DNA of 64,000 nt from Ramlibacter lithotrophicus (GCF_012184415.1 NZ_VTOX01000001.1:1054001-1118000); one strand, 5' to 3'. Shown: positions 38,897 to 47,483, numbered from the stretch's first letter. The notes: generated by a model not told the origin, from the letters alone. Made by a program: numbers and translations.

Positions 38897-39981
38897 AACA
38901 GGTGCGACTGCCCGGCCGGCGCCGCGGGCCGGAACAGGCTGGTGTCGAACTCGACCCGCTGCGTGTTGAAGCCCAGCTTGCGCACCGCGCGCCGGAAGCG
39001 CTGGCCGATCAGCTCGGCCCAGGGACCGCTGCCCTTCATGCGACTGGCGAAATCGCTGTCGTAGTCCCGGCCCCCGCGCATGTCGTGGATGCGCGCCATG
39101 ATGCGGTCGGCCCGCTGCGGGTAGTGCAATTGCAGCCACTGCCGGAACAGCGGCGCCACCTCCCAGGGCAGCCGCAGCACGTGGTAGAACGCGCTGCGCG
39201 CGCCGGCGTCCCACGCCGCCTCCAGCACGCGCTCCATGTCGTCGGTGAGGAACGGGATCTGCGGCGCCAGGCTCACGCCGCACGGCACGCCGTGTTCCGC
39301 CAGCGTTCGCAGCAGGCGCAGGCGCCGGTGCGGCGCGGCGGCCCGCGGCTCGAGCCGCCGCGCCAGCTCCGCATCGAGCGTGGTGATGGTCACGTACACC
39401 GCCGCCAGCCGCTGCGCCGCCATCGGCGCGATCAGGTCGAGGTCGCGCTCGACGCCGCTCGACTTGGTGACCAGCGAGAACGGGTGCCGCGCCTCCTGCA
39501 GCACCTCGATCACGGCGCGCGTCAGCCGCAGTTCGCGCTCCACCGGCTGGTAGCAGTCGGTGGCGCTCCCGATGGCCACCAGATCCGGCCGGTACGACCT
39601 GCGGGCGAGTTCCCGCCGCAGCACCTGCGCGATGTTGCGCTTGGCGATGATCTTCGTCTCGAAGTCCAGCCCTGGCGAAAGGTTGAGATAGCTGTGGGTC
39701 GGCCGCGCGTAACAGTAGATGCAACCGTGTTCGCAGCCGCGATACGGATTGAGCGAGCGGTCAAAGCCCACGTCCGGCGACTCGTTGGTGGTGATCGCGC
39801 TGCGTGCGTCTTCCCAGATCACCTCGGTCGGCAACGGCTGGCCGGCGGCGCCCGCACCCTCGGCCACCGTGTCCCAGCCGTCGTCGAACGCCGCTCGCGA
39901 GTCGGCCTCGAACCGGTGCGGCAGGTGCGTCGCCGCGCCGCGTCCCTTGATCGCGTGCAGCGGGATGAGTACTTCTTCCAC
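38893..39981 (-). CDS. PA0069 family radical SAM protein (SplB-like)
   Basis: A 362-residue radical SAM enzyme. The start is GTG at 39981 with GGGAG upstream; 40 more in-frame codons would overlap the LexA box. The [4Fe-4S] motif is CEHGCIYCYARP near residue 90, preceded by the family signature DRSLNPYRGCEHG. Fold features include VAIGSATDCYQPVE and VSLAPQIPFLTDD. The family is named for P. aeruginosa PA0069, a reported LexA-regulon member, and is distantly related to spore photoproduct lyase. A role in DNA damage response is likely; its chemistry is unknown. A perfect LexA box lies 17 bp upstream. Confidence 0.88.
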   Translation of the reverse strand: MEEVLIPLHAIKGRGAATHLPHRFEADSRAAFDDGWDTVAEGAGAAGQPLPTEVIWEDARSAITTNESPDVGFDRSLNPYRGCEHGCIYCYARPTHSYLNLSPGLDFETKIIAKRNIAQVLRRELARRSYRPDLVAIGSATDCYQPVERELRLTRAVIEVLQEARHPFSLVTKSSGVERDLDLIAPMAAQRLAAVYVTITTLDAELARRLEPRAAAPHRRLRLLRTLAEHGVPCGVSLAPQIPFLTDDMERVLEAAWDAGARSAFYHVLRLPWEVAPLFRQWLQLHYPQRADRIMARIHDMRGGRDYDSDFASRMKGSGPWAELIGQRFRRAVRKLGFNTQRVEFDTSLFRPAAPAGQSHLF

Positions 39982-39994
39982 GGCGTCTCCCGTA

Positions 39995-40016
39995 ATACTG
40001 TCTGCACATACAGTAT
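39995..40016 (-). promoter_or_regulatory. LexA (SOS) box
   Basis: CTGTCTGCACATACAG at 39998-40013 fits the CTGT-N8-ACAG consensus exactly. Symmetry extends to 7-bp arms (ATACTGT/ACAGTAT). It lies just before the ribosome-binding site of the radical SAM gene, a position suited to repression. Confidence 0.85.
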
Positions 40017-40112
40017 CAGACTTCGACCCAGCCGTGGCGCGGCCGGGCGAAGGCCCCACGGCCGCCGGGGGCCGCCCATAATGGCAGGCCATCGCCGCCA
40101 AAGGAACGCCCC

Positions 40113-41495
40113 GTGGACACGCTGCTGCTCTCGCGCCTTCAGTTCGGGGCCAACATCAGCTTCCACATCCTGTTCCCCACGATCACGATCGCGCTGTGCT
40201 GGTTTCTCGTCTATTTCCGGTTGCGGCACGATGCGGCGCCGGACCGGGCGGCCGCCCAGGAGTGGGAAGAAGCGTATTACCTGTGGACCAAGGTCTTCGC
40301 GCTGAGCTTCGCGATCGGCGTGGTCTCGGGCATCACGATGAGTTTCCAGTTCGGCACCAACTGGCCGGGCTTCATGGAGCGCGCCGGCAACATCGCCGGG
40401 CCGCTGCTCGGCTACGAGGTGCTGACGGCTTTCTTCCTGGAGGCAACCTTCCTCGGCATCATGCTGTTCGGCCGCAACAAGGTGTCGCCGCGGATGCACC
40501 TGCTGGCCACCTTGATGGTCGCGGCCGGCACCACCTTGTCCGCGTTCTGGATCCTGAGCCTGAACTCGTGGATGCAGACGCCGCAGGGCCACGAGATGAT
40601 CGACGGCAAGCTGCACGCGGCCAGCTGGCTCGAAGTGATCTTCAATCCCTCGTTTCCCTACCGGCTGGCCCACAAGCTGCTCGCGTCGACGCTCACCGCC
40701 TCGTTCCTGATCGCCGGCCTGTCGGCCTGGCAGCTGCTGCGCGGCACGGCGAACGGCGGCACGCACCGCGCCTTGCGCTCGGCGGTGGTGGCGGCAGCCC
40801 TCGCCATCCCGGTGCAGATCTTCGTCGGCGACCTGCACGGGCTGAACACCCTGGAGCACCAGCCGGCCAAGATCGCCGCCATCGAAGGCGTCTGGCACAC
40901 CGAGAAAGGCGTCGCGCTGACGCTGTTCGGCTGGCCCAACGAACAGGAGCGGCGCACCGACTACGCAATCCAGGTCCCCAAGCTGGCCAGCCTGATCCTC
41001 GCGCACGACGCCGACGCCGAACTCAAGGGGCTGGACGAATTCCCGGACGCGCACCCACCGGTGGCGCCGGTGTTCTGGAGCTTCCGGGTGATGGTGGGCA
41101 TGGGACTCCTCATGCTCGCGGTCTCCTGGTCCTGCGCCTGGACCCTGTGGCGCCGCGGGACGGCGGCCGGAGCGAGCCCGTTCGCGCACTGGCAGTTGCG
41201 GCTGCTCGCCGCCATGACCTTCTCGGGGTGGGTGGCTACGCTGGCCGGGTGGTGGGTGACCGAGATCGGCCGCCAGCCCTTCCTGGTCTACGGCATCCTG
41301 CGCACCGCCGACCTGGTGGCCGACCATCCACCGCAGATGGTGCTGGCGACGCTGGTGGCGTACCTGGCCGTGTACGCGTTCCTGCTCGTCGCGTACGTGC
41401 TGGTGCTGATGTACATGGCGGCGCATCCGGCGCAGGCCACGCCAGAGACACCGCAAAGCGCGAAGGCCGCGACGCCGGTCCGCGGGCCGGCCTGA
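40113..41495 (+). CDS. cydA: Cytochrome bd-type (cyanide-insensitive, CioA-like) quinol oxidase subunit I
   Basis: A 460-residue membrane subunit of a bd oxidase reducing O2 at the expense of quinol. The start is GTG with AAAGGAACG upstream. Axial haem ligand His18 (NISFHILFP) and a later His (FPYRLAHKLL) are visible; GRQPFLVYGILRT is conserved. The Q-loop (from about residue 250) is short, as in the CioA/short-Q-loop group, not the long E. coli CydA type. It is followed by cydB 10 bp later. No cydX or cydDC is adjacent. The upstream region shows no FNR site that I could find. Confidence 0.93.
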   Translation: MDTLLLSRLQFGANISFHILFPTITIALCWFLVYFRLRHDAAPDRAAAQEWEEAYYLWTKVFALSFAIGVVSGITMSFQFGTNWPGFMERAGNIAGPLLGYEVLTAFFLEATFLGIMLFGRNKVSPRMHLLATLMVAAGTTLSAFWILSLNSWMQTPQGHEMIDGKLHAASWLEVIFNPSFPYRLAHKLLASTLTASFLIAGLSAWQLLRGTANGGTHRALRSAVVAAALAIPVQIFVGDLHGLNTLEHQPAKIAAIEGVWHTEKGVALTLFGWPNEQERRTDYAIQVPKLASLILAHDADAELKGLDEFPDAHPPVAPVFWSFRVMVGMGLLMLAVSWSCAWTLWRRGTAAGASPFAHWQLRLLAAMTFSGWVATLAGWWVTEIGRQPFLVYGILRTADLVADHPPQMVLATLVAYLAVYAFLLVAYVLVLMYMAAHPAQATPETPQSAKAATPVRGPA

Positions 41496-41505
41496 GGAGC
41501 ACACG

Positions 41506-42528
41506 ATGACATTCACCTGGGCCGACACGCTGCCGCTGGTGTTCATGGCGGTGATGGGACTGGCGCTGCTGGCGTACGTGGTGCTGGACGGCTACGACCT
41601 GGGCGTCGGCGTGCTGCTGCCGTTCGCCACCGACGACGAGAAGGACCTGATGATCGCCAGCATCGGGCCGTTCTGGGACGCCAACGAGACCTGGCTGGTG
41701 CTGGGCATCGGCGTGCTGCTGGTGGCGTTCCCGCTGGCGCACGGCATCGTGCTGTCGGCGCTGTACCTGCCGGTGGCCGTGATGCTGATCGGGCTGATCC
41801 TGCGCGGGGTGTCCTTCGACTTCCGCGTCAAGGCGCGTGCCGCGCGCAAGGGGATGTGGAACGCGCTGTTCGCCGCCGGGTCGCTGATGGCGGCGGCCGC
41901 GCAGGGCTGGATGCTGGGGCGCTACCTCACCGGGTTCGTCCACGACGTGCGCTCCACCTTGTTCAGCGCCGGCATCGCGCTCACGCTGCCCACGGCCTAC
42001 TCCATGCTCGGCGCCGGCTGGCTGATGATGAAGACGGGCGGCCCGCTGCGCGACAAGGCCAGCCGCTGGGCGCGCCGCGCGTTGTGGCCGATGGGCATCG
42101 CGCTGGTCGGCATCTCGCTGGCGACCCCCCTGCTCAGCCGGACGGTGTTCGACCGCTGGTTCGCCATGCCGCAGTTCATCGGGCTGCTGCCGATCCCGGT
42201 CGCCTGCGCCGTGGCGTTCTATGCGGCGTTCCACGTGACGCGGCGGCCGAACGTGATCGCGGCCGGTTATGGCTGGGTGGTGTTCGCGAGCACCGTGCTG
42301 ATCTTCGTGCTCTCGTTCCTCGGCCTCGCCTACAGCCTCTATCCGTACATCGTGATCGACCGCCTGACGGTCTGGGAGGCGGCGGCCGCCACGAAGTCCC
42401 TGGTCTTCATCTTCGTCGGCGTAGCGATCACCGTGCCGGCGATCGTCGTCTACACGATCTACATGTACCGGGTGTTCTGGGGGCCGGCGGAGGCGCTGAG
42501 CTACGGCAAGACCTCAGCCGACTACTAG
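41506..42528 (+). CDS. cydB: Cytochrome bd-type quinol oxidase subunit II
   Basis: A 340-residue membrane partner of CydA. It has the typical CydB opening FMAVMGLALLAYVVLDGYDLGVG and the motifs WDANETWLVL and RGVSFDFR. Its ribosome-binding site GAGGAG overlaps the cydA stop. It ends by sharing a CTAG with the convergent nitronate monooxygenase gene, so there is no room for cydX behind it. Confidence 0.95.
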   Translation: MTFTWADTLPLVFMAVMGLALLAYVVLDGYDLGVGVLLPFATDDEKDLMIASIGPFWDANETWLVLGIGVLLVAFPLAHGIVLSALYLPVAVMLIGLILRGVSFDFRVKARAARKGMWNALFAAGSLMAAAAQGWMLGRYLTGFVHDVRSTLFSAGIALTLPTAYSMLGAGWLMMKTGGPLRDKASRWARRALWPMGIALVGISLATPLLSRTVFDRWFAMPQFIGLLPIPVACAVAFYAAFHVTRRPNVIAAGYGWVVFASTVLIFVLSFLGLAYSLYPYIVIDRLTVWEAAAATKSLVFIFVGVAITVPAIVVYTIYMYRVFWGPAEALSYGKTSADY

Positions 42529-43490
42529 GCTCCGCCGCACAGCCGCTGGCGCGCCTGCTGGTACTCGCGCTTCAGGCGCTCGATGAAGGCCGCGGCGGTC
42601 GCGACCTCGGTCACGGCGCCTATGCCCTGGCCGCAGCCCCAGATGTCCTTCCAGGCCTTGCCCTTGCTGCCCTCGCCGCCCGCGAAGTTCATCTTGCTCG
42701 GATCGCTCTCGGGCAGATGGTCGGGGTCCAGTCCCGCGGCACGGATCGACGGCTTCAGGTAGTTGCCGTGCACGCCGGTGAACAGGTTCGTGTAGACGAT
42801 GTCGTCCGAGTTGCAGTCGACGATCGCCTGCTTGTAGGCGTCGGACGCGCGTGCTTCCTGCGTGGCGATGAACGCCGAGCCGATGTACGCGAGGTCGGCG
42901 CCCATGGCCTGCGCCGCGAGCACCGCGCCGCCGTTGGCGATCGAGCCGCTCAGCACCAGCGGACCGTCGAACCACTGGCGGATCTCCTGCACCAGCGCAA
43001 ACGGGCTCTTCACGCCGGCATGGCCGCCGGCCCCTGCCGCCACGGCGATCAGGCCGTCGGCGCCCTTTTCCACCGCCTTGCGGGCGAACATGTTGTTGAT
43101 GATGTCGTGCAGCACGATCCCGCCATAGCCGTGGATCGCGTCGTTGACGTCGGTGCGGGCGCCCAGCGACGTGATGATCACCGGCACCTTGTACTTGACC
43201 ACCATCTCCAGGTCGTGATCGAGCCGGTCGTTGCTCTTGTGCACGATCTGGTTGATCGCGAACGGCGCCGCCGGCCGGTCCGGGTGGGTGCGGTTCCACG
43301 CCGCCAGCGTTTCGGTGATCTCGTGCAGCCACTCGTCCAGCTGCGAGGCGGGACGCGCGTTGAGCGCCGGCATCGAGCCGACGATGCCGGCCTTGCACTG
43401 CTCGATCACCAGCTTGGGGTTGCTGATGATGAACAGCGGCGAGCCGATCACCGGCAGGGCGAGGCGTTGCAGGACTGGCGGCAGTGACAT
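42525..43490 (-). CDS. Nitronate monooxygenase family flavoprotein (NPD-like)
   Basis: A 321-residue FMN-dependent TIM-barrel protein. Landmarks are LPVIGSPLFIISNPKLV at the start, AAGAGGHAG near residue 170 (phosphate binding), LSGSIANGG and MGADLAYIGSAF. The KMNFAGGEGSKGKAWKDIWGCGQG stretch near the C-terminus marks the group usually annotated NMO/2-nitropropane dioxygenase. Many such proteins have other or unknown substrates; detoxification of propionate-3-nitronate is the best known role. It follows acyl-CoA dehydrogenase by 56 bp and is probably in the etfBA operon. Confidence 0.88.
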   Translation of the reverse strand: MSLPPVLQRLALPVIGSPLFIISNPKLVIEQCKAGIVGSMPALNARPASQLDEWLHEITETLAAWNRTHPDRPAAPFAINQIVHKSNDRLDHDLEMVVKYKVPVIITSLGARTDVNDAIHGYGGIVLHDIINNMFARKAVEKGADGLIAVAAGAGGHAGVKSPFALVQEIRQWFDGPLVLSGSIANGGAVLAAQAMGADLAYIGSAFIATQEARASDAYKQAIVDCNSDDIVYTNLFTGVHGNYLKPSIRAAGLDPDHLPESDPSKMNFAGGEGSKGKAWKDIWGCGQGIGAVTEVATAAAFIERLKREYQQARQRLCGGA

Positions 43491-43546
43491 GGTGGCTCCG
43501 TCTGGTTTCGGTATTCGTTGCGCCTGAAAGCGGACAGCCCCGAATT

Positions 43547-45349
43547 TCAGTAAGCGTCCACGGGCAAAGCCGTCACGCTCTCCGCGCCTTCGACGATCGC
43601 GTCGCGGATCGCCGGGGCGCGACTCAGGATGTGGTCGGCATAGAAGCGCGCAGTCGCGATCTTCGAGCGCAGGAACTGCGGGTCTTCGCCGCCCGTGTCC
43701 GGCTGCGCCAGCAGCGCCTCCGCGACGATGACCGAGCGGGCCAGCTGCCAGCCGGCCATCAGGTTGCCCGCCAGCATCAGGTACGGCACCGATCCGGCGA
43801 ACACCGCGTTGGGCGAAGCCCTGGTGTTGCCGGCGACGAAATCCACGACCTCCAGGAAGGCCTGGCGGGCGGCCGTCAGCCGCCTGAGCACCGCCTTCGC
43901 CTGCGGGCTCTCCGACTTCGCGAGCTGGCCCTCGGTGGCCGCGACCTGCGCGGCGATGCCCTTGGCCGTCTGCCCGCCGTCGCGCGCCGTCTTGCGTCCC
44001 ACCAGGTCGTTGGCCTGGATCGCCGTCGTGCCTTCGTAGATGGTGAGGATGCGGGCGTCTCTGTAGTACTGCGCGGCGCCCGTCTCCTCGATGAAGCCCA
44101 TCCCGCCGTGCACCTGCACGCCCAGCGACGCCACCTCGATGCTCATCTCGGTGCTGTAGCCCTTCACCAGCGGCACCATGAATTCGTAGAACGCCTGGTT
44201 CTGCCGCCGCACCTCGCCATCCGGATGGTGATGCGCCGCGTCGTAGGCCGCGGCCGCGACGCTGGCCAGCGCACGGCAGCCTTCGGTGTACGCGCGCATC
44301 GTCATCAGCATGCGCTTGACGTCCGGGTGATGGATGATGGGTGCGCTGGCGTTGATCGAGCCGTCCACCGGCCGCGACTGCACGCGTTCCTTCGCGTACG
44401 CGACCGCTTTCTGGTAGGCGCGTTCCGCGACGGCGATGCCTTGCACGCCGACCGCGTAGCGCGCGGCGTTCATCATGATGAACATGTACTCGAGGCCGCG
44501 GTTTTCCTGGCCGACCAGGTAGCCCACGGCCCCTCCAGCGTCGCCGAACTGCAGCACCGCGGTCGGCGACGCCTTGATACCGAGCTTGTGCTCGATGCTG
44601 ACGCAGCGCACGTCGTTGCGCTGGCCCAGCGAGCCGTCCTTGTTCACCAGGAACTTCGGCACGACGAACAGGCTGATGCCTTTCACCCCTTCGGGCGCGC
44701 CGGTGACCCGCGCGAGCACGAGATGCACGATGTTGCGAGCCATGTCGTGCTCGCCGTAGGTGATGAAGATCTTGGTGCCGCTGATCCGGTAGGTGCCGTC
44801 CGGCTGCGGCTCGGCCTTGCTGCGCACCAGGGCCAGGTCCGAGCCCGCCTGCGGCTCGGTCAGGTTCATGGTGCCGGTCCACTCGCCGCTCACCAGCTTC
44901 TCGAGGTAGACCGCCTTCACGTCGTCGGAGGCTGCCGTGAGCAGCGCCTCGATGGCGCCGTCGGTCAGCAGCGGGCACAGCGCGAAGCTGAGGTTGGCGG
45001 AGTTGAGCATCTCCACGCATGCGGCGCCGACCGCCTTGGGCAGCCCCTGCCCGCCGAATTCCGCCGGATGCTGCAGTCCCTGCCAGCCGGCCTCCGCGAA
45101 CTGCGCGTAGGCCTGCCTGAAACCCGGGCTGGTGGTGACCTCGCCGTCCCTCCAGGTCGACGGATTGCGATCGCCGTCGACGTTGAGCGGGGCGACCACG
45201 CCTTCGTTGAACTTCGCGCATTCCTCCAGCACGGCCTGCGCGGTGTCGAAGCCAGCCTCCTCGAAGCCCGGCAGCTTCGCGATCTCGTCGATGCCGGCGA
45301 GATGCCGCAGGTCGAACAACATGTCCTTGAGGGGGGCGGTGTAGCTCAT
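43547..45349 (-). CDS. Acyl-CoA dehydrogenase, DmdC-like 600-residue form
   Basis: A 600-residue flavoprotein that introduces a double bond into acyl-CoA and passes electrons to ETF. It is longer than the usual 380-residue enzymes because of extra N- and C-terminal parts, as in 3-methylmercaptopropionyl-CoA dehydrogenases (DmdC) and related long ACADs. Motifs include WTGTMNLTEPQAGSDLA, YRISGTKIFITYGEHD and QVHGGMGFIEETGAAQYYRD, the last containing the usual catalytic-region Glu pair. It lies downstream of etfB and etfA, its redox partners. Its ATG is 11 bp from a GGAG that abuts a ten-copy heptamer array. Confidence 0.9.
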   Translation of the reverse strand: MSYTAPLKDMLFDLRHLAGIDEIAKLPGFEEAGFDTAQAVLEECAKFNEGVVAPLNVDGDRNPSTWRDGEVTTSPGFRQAYAQFAEAGWQGLQHPAEFGGQGLPKAVGAACVEMLNSANLSFALCPLLTDGAIEALLTAASDDVKAVYLEKLVSGEWTGTMNLTEPQAGSDLALVRSKAEPQPDGTYRISGTKIFITYGEHDMARNIVHLVLARVTGAPEGVKGISLFVVPKFLVNKDGSLGQRNDVRCVSIEHKLGIKASPTAVLQFGDAGGAVGYLVGQENRGLEYMFIMMNAARYAVGVQGIAVAERAYQKAVAYAKERVQSRPVDGSINASAPIIHHPDVKRMLMTMRAYTEGCRALASVAAAAYDAAHHHPDGEVRRQNQAFYEFMVPLVKGYSTEMSIEVASLGVQVHGGMGFIEETGAAQYYRDARILTIYEGTTAIQANDLVGRKTARDGGQTAKGIAAQVAATEGQLAKSESPQAKAVLRRLTAARQAFLEVVDFVAGNTRASPNAVFAGSVPYLMLAGNLMAGWQLARSVIVAEALLAQPDTGGEDPQFLRSKIATARFYADHILSRAPAIRDAIVEGAESVTALPVDAY

Positions 45350-45361
45350 TGCTGAACTCCA

Positions 45362-45431
45362 GGGGCTAGGGGCTAGGGGCTAGGGGCTAGGGGCTAGGGG
45401 CTAGGGGCTAGGGGCTAGGGGCTAGGGGCTA
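45362..45431. repeat. Heptamer tandem array (GGGGCTA)x10
   Basis: Ten perfect head-to-tail copies, exactly 70 bp, in the etfA-acyl-CoA dehydrogenase gap. The array ends against the dehydrogenase ribosome-binding site. It forms the left half of a composite inverted element with the CCCTAGT array at 45497-45543. Confidence 0.95.
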
Positions 45432-45496
45432 GGGAGCACCGGTGCACTCACAGACCGGCGCCTCCATGGCGAGGTGTCTTCGGAGACCGGGCTGTT

Positions 45497-45543
45497 CCCC
45501 TAGTCCCTAGTCCCTAGTCCCTAGCCCCTAGCCCCTAGTCCCT
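45497..45543. repeat. Heptamer array CCCTAGT/CCCTAGC x6, inverted relative to the previous array
   Basis: Six units (four CCCTAGT, two CCCTAGC) plus a partial CCCT. The reverse complement is the CTAGGGG/CTAGGGA unit of 45362-45431, 65 bp away, so the two arrays can pair. The array adjoins the etfA stop hairpin directly. Confidence 0.92.
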
Positions 45544-45575
45544 GCTGACCAAGGCGCTACAGCGCCTTGGTCAGC
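45544..45575 (-). terminator. 14-bp perfect hairpin centred on the etfA stop codon
   Basis: Plus-strand arms GCTGACCAAGGCGC and GCGCCTTGGTCAGC around TACA. The etfA TAG begins in the loop. No T-run follows; instead the heptamer array starts at the next base. It may attenuate expression of the downstream acyl-CoA dehydrogenase. Confidence 0.65.
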
Positions 45576-46489
45576 TCCGGCACCGCCGTGAACAGGTCCG
45601 CTTCCAGGCCGTAGTCGGCCACGGCGAAGATCGGCGCCTCGGCGTCCTTGTTGATCGCGACGATCACCTTGGAATCCTTCATGCCGGCCAGGTGCTGGAT
45701 CGCGCCGGAGATGCCCGCGGCGATGTACAGCTGCGGCGCGACGATCTTGCCGGTCTGGCCGACCTGCCAGTCGTTGGGCGCATAGCCGGCGTCCACGGCG
45801 GCTCGGCTGGCGCCCAGGGCGGCGCCCAGCTTGTCCGCCAGCGGCGTCATGATCTCGTTGAACTTCTCGGCCGACCCGAGCGCGCGCCCGCCCGACACCA
45901 CCACCTTGGCGGCGGTGAGTTCGGGGCGGTCGTTCTTGGCCAGTTCGTTGCCGAGGAAGCTCGACTTGCCGCTGGCCGGCGCGGCGGCGGCCTGCTCGAT
46001 CGCGGCCGAGCCGCCGGTCGCGGCGGCGGCATCGAAGCCGGTCGTGCGCACGGTGATCACCTTGATCGCGTCCACGCTCTGCACCACCGCGATGGCGTTG
46101 CCGGCGTAGATCGGGCGCTCGAAGGTGTCGGCGGCATCGACGCGGGTGATGTCGGAAATCTGGCCGACGTCGAGCTTCGCCGCCACGCGCGGCGCGATGT
46201 TCTTGCCGCTGGCGGTGGCCGGGAAGAGGATGTGGCTGTAGTTGCCGGCGATCGCCAGCACCTGCGCCGCCATGTTCTCGGCGAGGCCGTGGGCGAGGTG
46301 CTCGCCTTCGGCATGGATCACCTTGGCGACGCCGGCGACCTGGCTGGCCGCCTTGGCGGCTTCACCGGCGTTGTGGCCCGCGACCAGCACGTGCACGTCG
46401 CCGCCGCACTGGGCGGCGGCCGTGACGGTGTTCAGCGTGGACGGCTTGAGGGTGGCGTTGTCGTGTTCTGCAATGACGAGAGAGGTCAT
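45557..46489 (-). CDS. etfA: Electron transfer flavoprotein, alpha subunit
   Basis: A 310-residue FAD-binding subunit that receives electrons from acyl-CoA dehydrogenases and hands them to ETF:quinone oxidoreductase. The C-terminal FAD domain is typical: [33 protein letters not shown], and [19 protein letters not shown] with [11 protein letters not shown]. The N-terminus [18 protein letters not shown] is standard. There is no ribosome-binding site before the ATG: the leader reads CCCCTTTTCCATC, running straight out of a heptamer array. Such arrays lie on both sides of the gene. Confidence 0.97.
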   Translation of the reverse strand: MTSLVIAEHDNATLKPSTLNTVTAAAQCGGDVHVLVAGHNAGEAAKAASQVAGVAKVIHAEGEHLAHGLAENMAAQVLAIAGNYSHILFPATASGKNIAPRVAAKLDVGQISDITRVDAADTFERPIYAGNAIAVVQSVDAIKVITVRTTGFDAAAATGGSAAIEQAAAAPASGKSSFLGNELAKNDRPELTAAKVVVSGGRALGSAEKFNEIMTPLADKLGAALGASRAAVDAGYAPNDWQVGQTGKIVAPQLYIAAGISGAIQHLAGMKDSKVIVAINKDAEAPIFAVADYGLEADLFTAVPELTKAL

Positions 46490-46498
46490 GATGGAAAA

Positions 46499-46533
46499 GG
46501 GGCTAGGGTCTAGGGTCTAGGGTCTAGGGTCTA
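46499..46533. repeat. Heptamer array GGGGCTA/GGGTCTA x5
   Basis: One GGGGCTA and four GGGTCTA units plus a partial GGGA, in the etfB-etfA gap, ending 9 bp from the etfA ATG. It is the left half of a second composite element. Confidence 0.92.
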
Positions 46534-46582
46534 GGGATGGCCGCGGGGGTTGGCGCCTCGGGCAGCTACGGACTGGCTGTTT

Positions 46583-46615
46583 CCCCTAGTCCCTAGCCCC
46601 TAGGCCCTAGCCCCT
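46583..46615. repeat. Heptamer array CCCTAGN x4, inverted partner
   Basis: CCCTAGT, CCCTAGC, CCCTAGG, CCCTAGC and a partial CCCT, inverted to the array at 46499-46533 across a 49-bp spacer. The spacer shares GGCGCCTC and CTGTT-CCCCTAGTCCCTAG-type ends with the first element. Confidence 0.92.
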
Positions 46616-46621
46616 GGCTGT

Positions 46622-47371
46622 TCAGATCACCTTCGCTTCGTTCTTCAGCTTCGCCACCAGCGTCGCCACGTCGGGCACCTTGATGCCGGCCGAGCGCTTG
46701 GGCGGCTCCGTGACCTTCAGCGTCTTCAGATGCGGCTTGATCTCCACGCCCAGGTCCGCCGGCTTCACGGTATCCAGCTGCTTCTTCTTGGCCTTCATGA
46801 TGTTGGGCAGCGTCACGTAGCGCGGCTCGTTCAGGCGCAGGTCGGCCGTGATCACGGCCGGCAGCGTGAGCTCCACGGTTTCCATGCCGCCGTCGACCTC
46901 GCGCGTGACCTTGGCCTTGCCATCGGCCACTTCCACCTTCGATGCGAACGTCGCCTGCGGCAGGTCCGCCAGCGCCGCCAGCATCTGGCCGACCTGGTTG
47001 GCGTCGTCGTCGATCGCCTGCTTGCCCAGGATGACCAGGCCCGGCTGCTCCTTGTCGACGATCGCCTTCAGCAGCTTGGCGACCGACAGCGGCTGCAGTT
47101 CGTCCGCGCTTTCGACCAGGATGGCGCGGTCGGCGCCGATCGCCATGGCCGTGCGCAGCGTTTCCTGGCATTGCGCGACGCCGCAGGAGACGGCGATGAC
47201 TTCCGTCGCGACACCCTTCTCCTTCAGGCGGACGGCTTCCTCGACGGCGATCTCGTCGAAGGGGTTCATGCTCATCTTCACGTTCGCGATGTCGACGCCC
47301 GTGTTGTCCGACTTGACCCGGACCTTCACGTTGTAGTCGACCACCCGCTTCACCGGGACCAGGACCTTCAT
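46622..47371 (-). CDS. etfB: Electron transfer flavoprotein, beta subunit
   Basis: A 249-residue AMP-binding subunit pairing with EtfA. The standard opening [19 protein letters not shown] and the ETF-beta signature region ([30 protein letters not shown]) are present. GAGGAG precedes the ATG, followed by TCCCTAGC, a single copy of the heptamer unit that is expanded in the two downstream gaps. It is first in the etfB-etfA-acyl-CoA dehydrogenase-nitronate monooxygenase run. Confidence 0.97.
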   Translation of the reverse strand: MKVLVPVKRVVDYNVKVRVKSDNTGVDIANVKMSMNPFDEIAVEEAVRLKEKGVATEVIAVSCGVAQCQETLRTAMAIGADRAILVESADELQPLSVAKLLKAIVDKEQPGLVILGKQAIDDDANQVGQMLAALADLPQATFASKVEVADGKAKVTREVDGGMETVELTLPAVITADLRLNEPRYVTLPNIMKAKKKQLDTVKPADLGVEIKPHLKTLKVTEPPKRSAGIKVPDVATLVAKLKNEAKVI

Positions 47372-47483
47372 GCTAGGGACTCCTCAGAGTTGCTGGATTG
47401 ACGTGTACGTAACACGGGATTCTATGCGGCGCTGCACCACGGGCCGCCCGCGCAGGCGACAGGCGGACCGGCAAGAAAACCGC

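Noticed and set aside
45362-45543. CRISPR array
   Set aside because: Repeats are contiguous 7-bp units without unique spacers, and no cas genes are present.
45362-46615. Telomere or replicon end, because of CTAGGG-type repeats
   Set aside because: The arrays are internal to an operon on a continuous sequence, are short and occur in inverted pairs.
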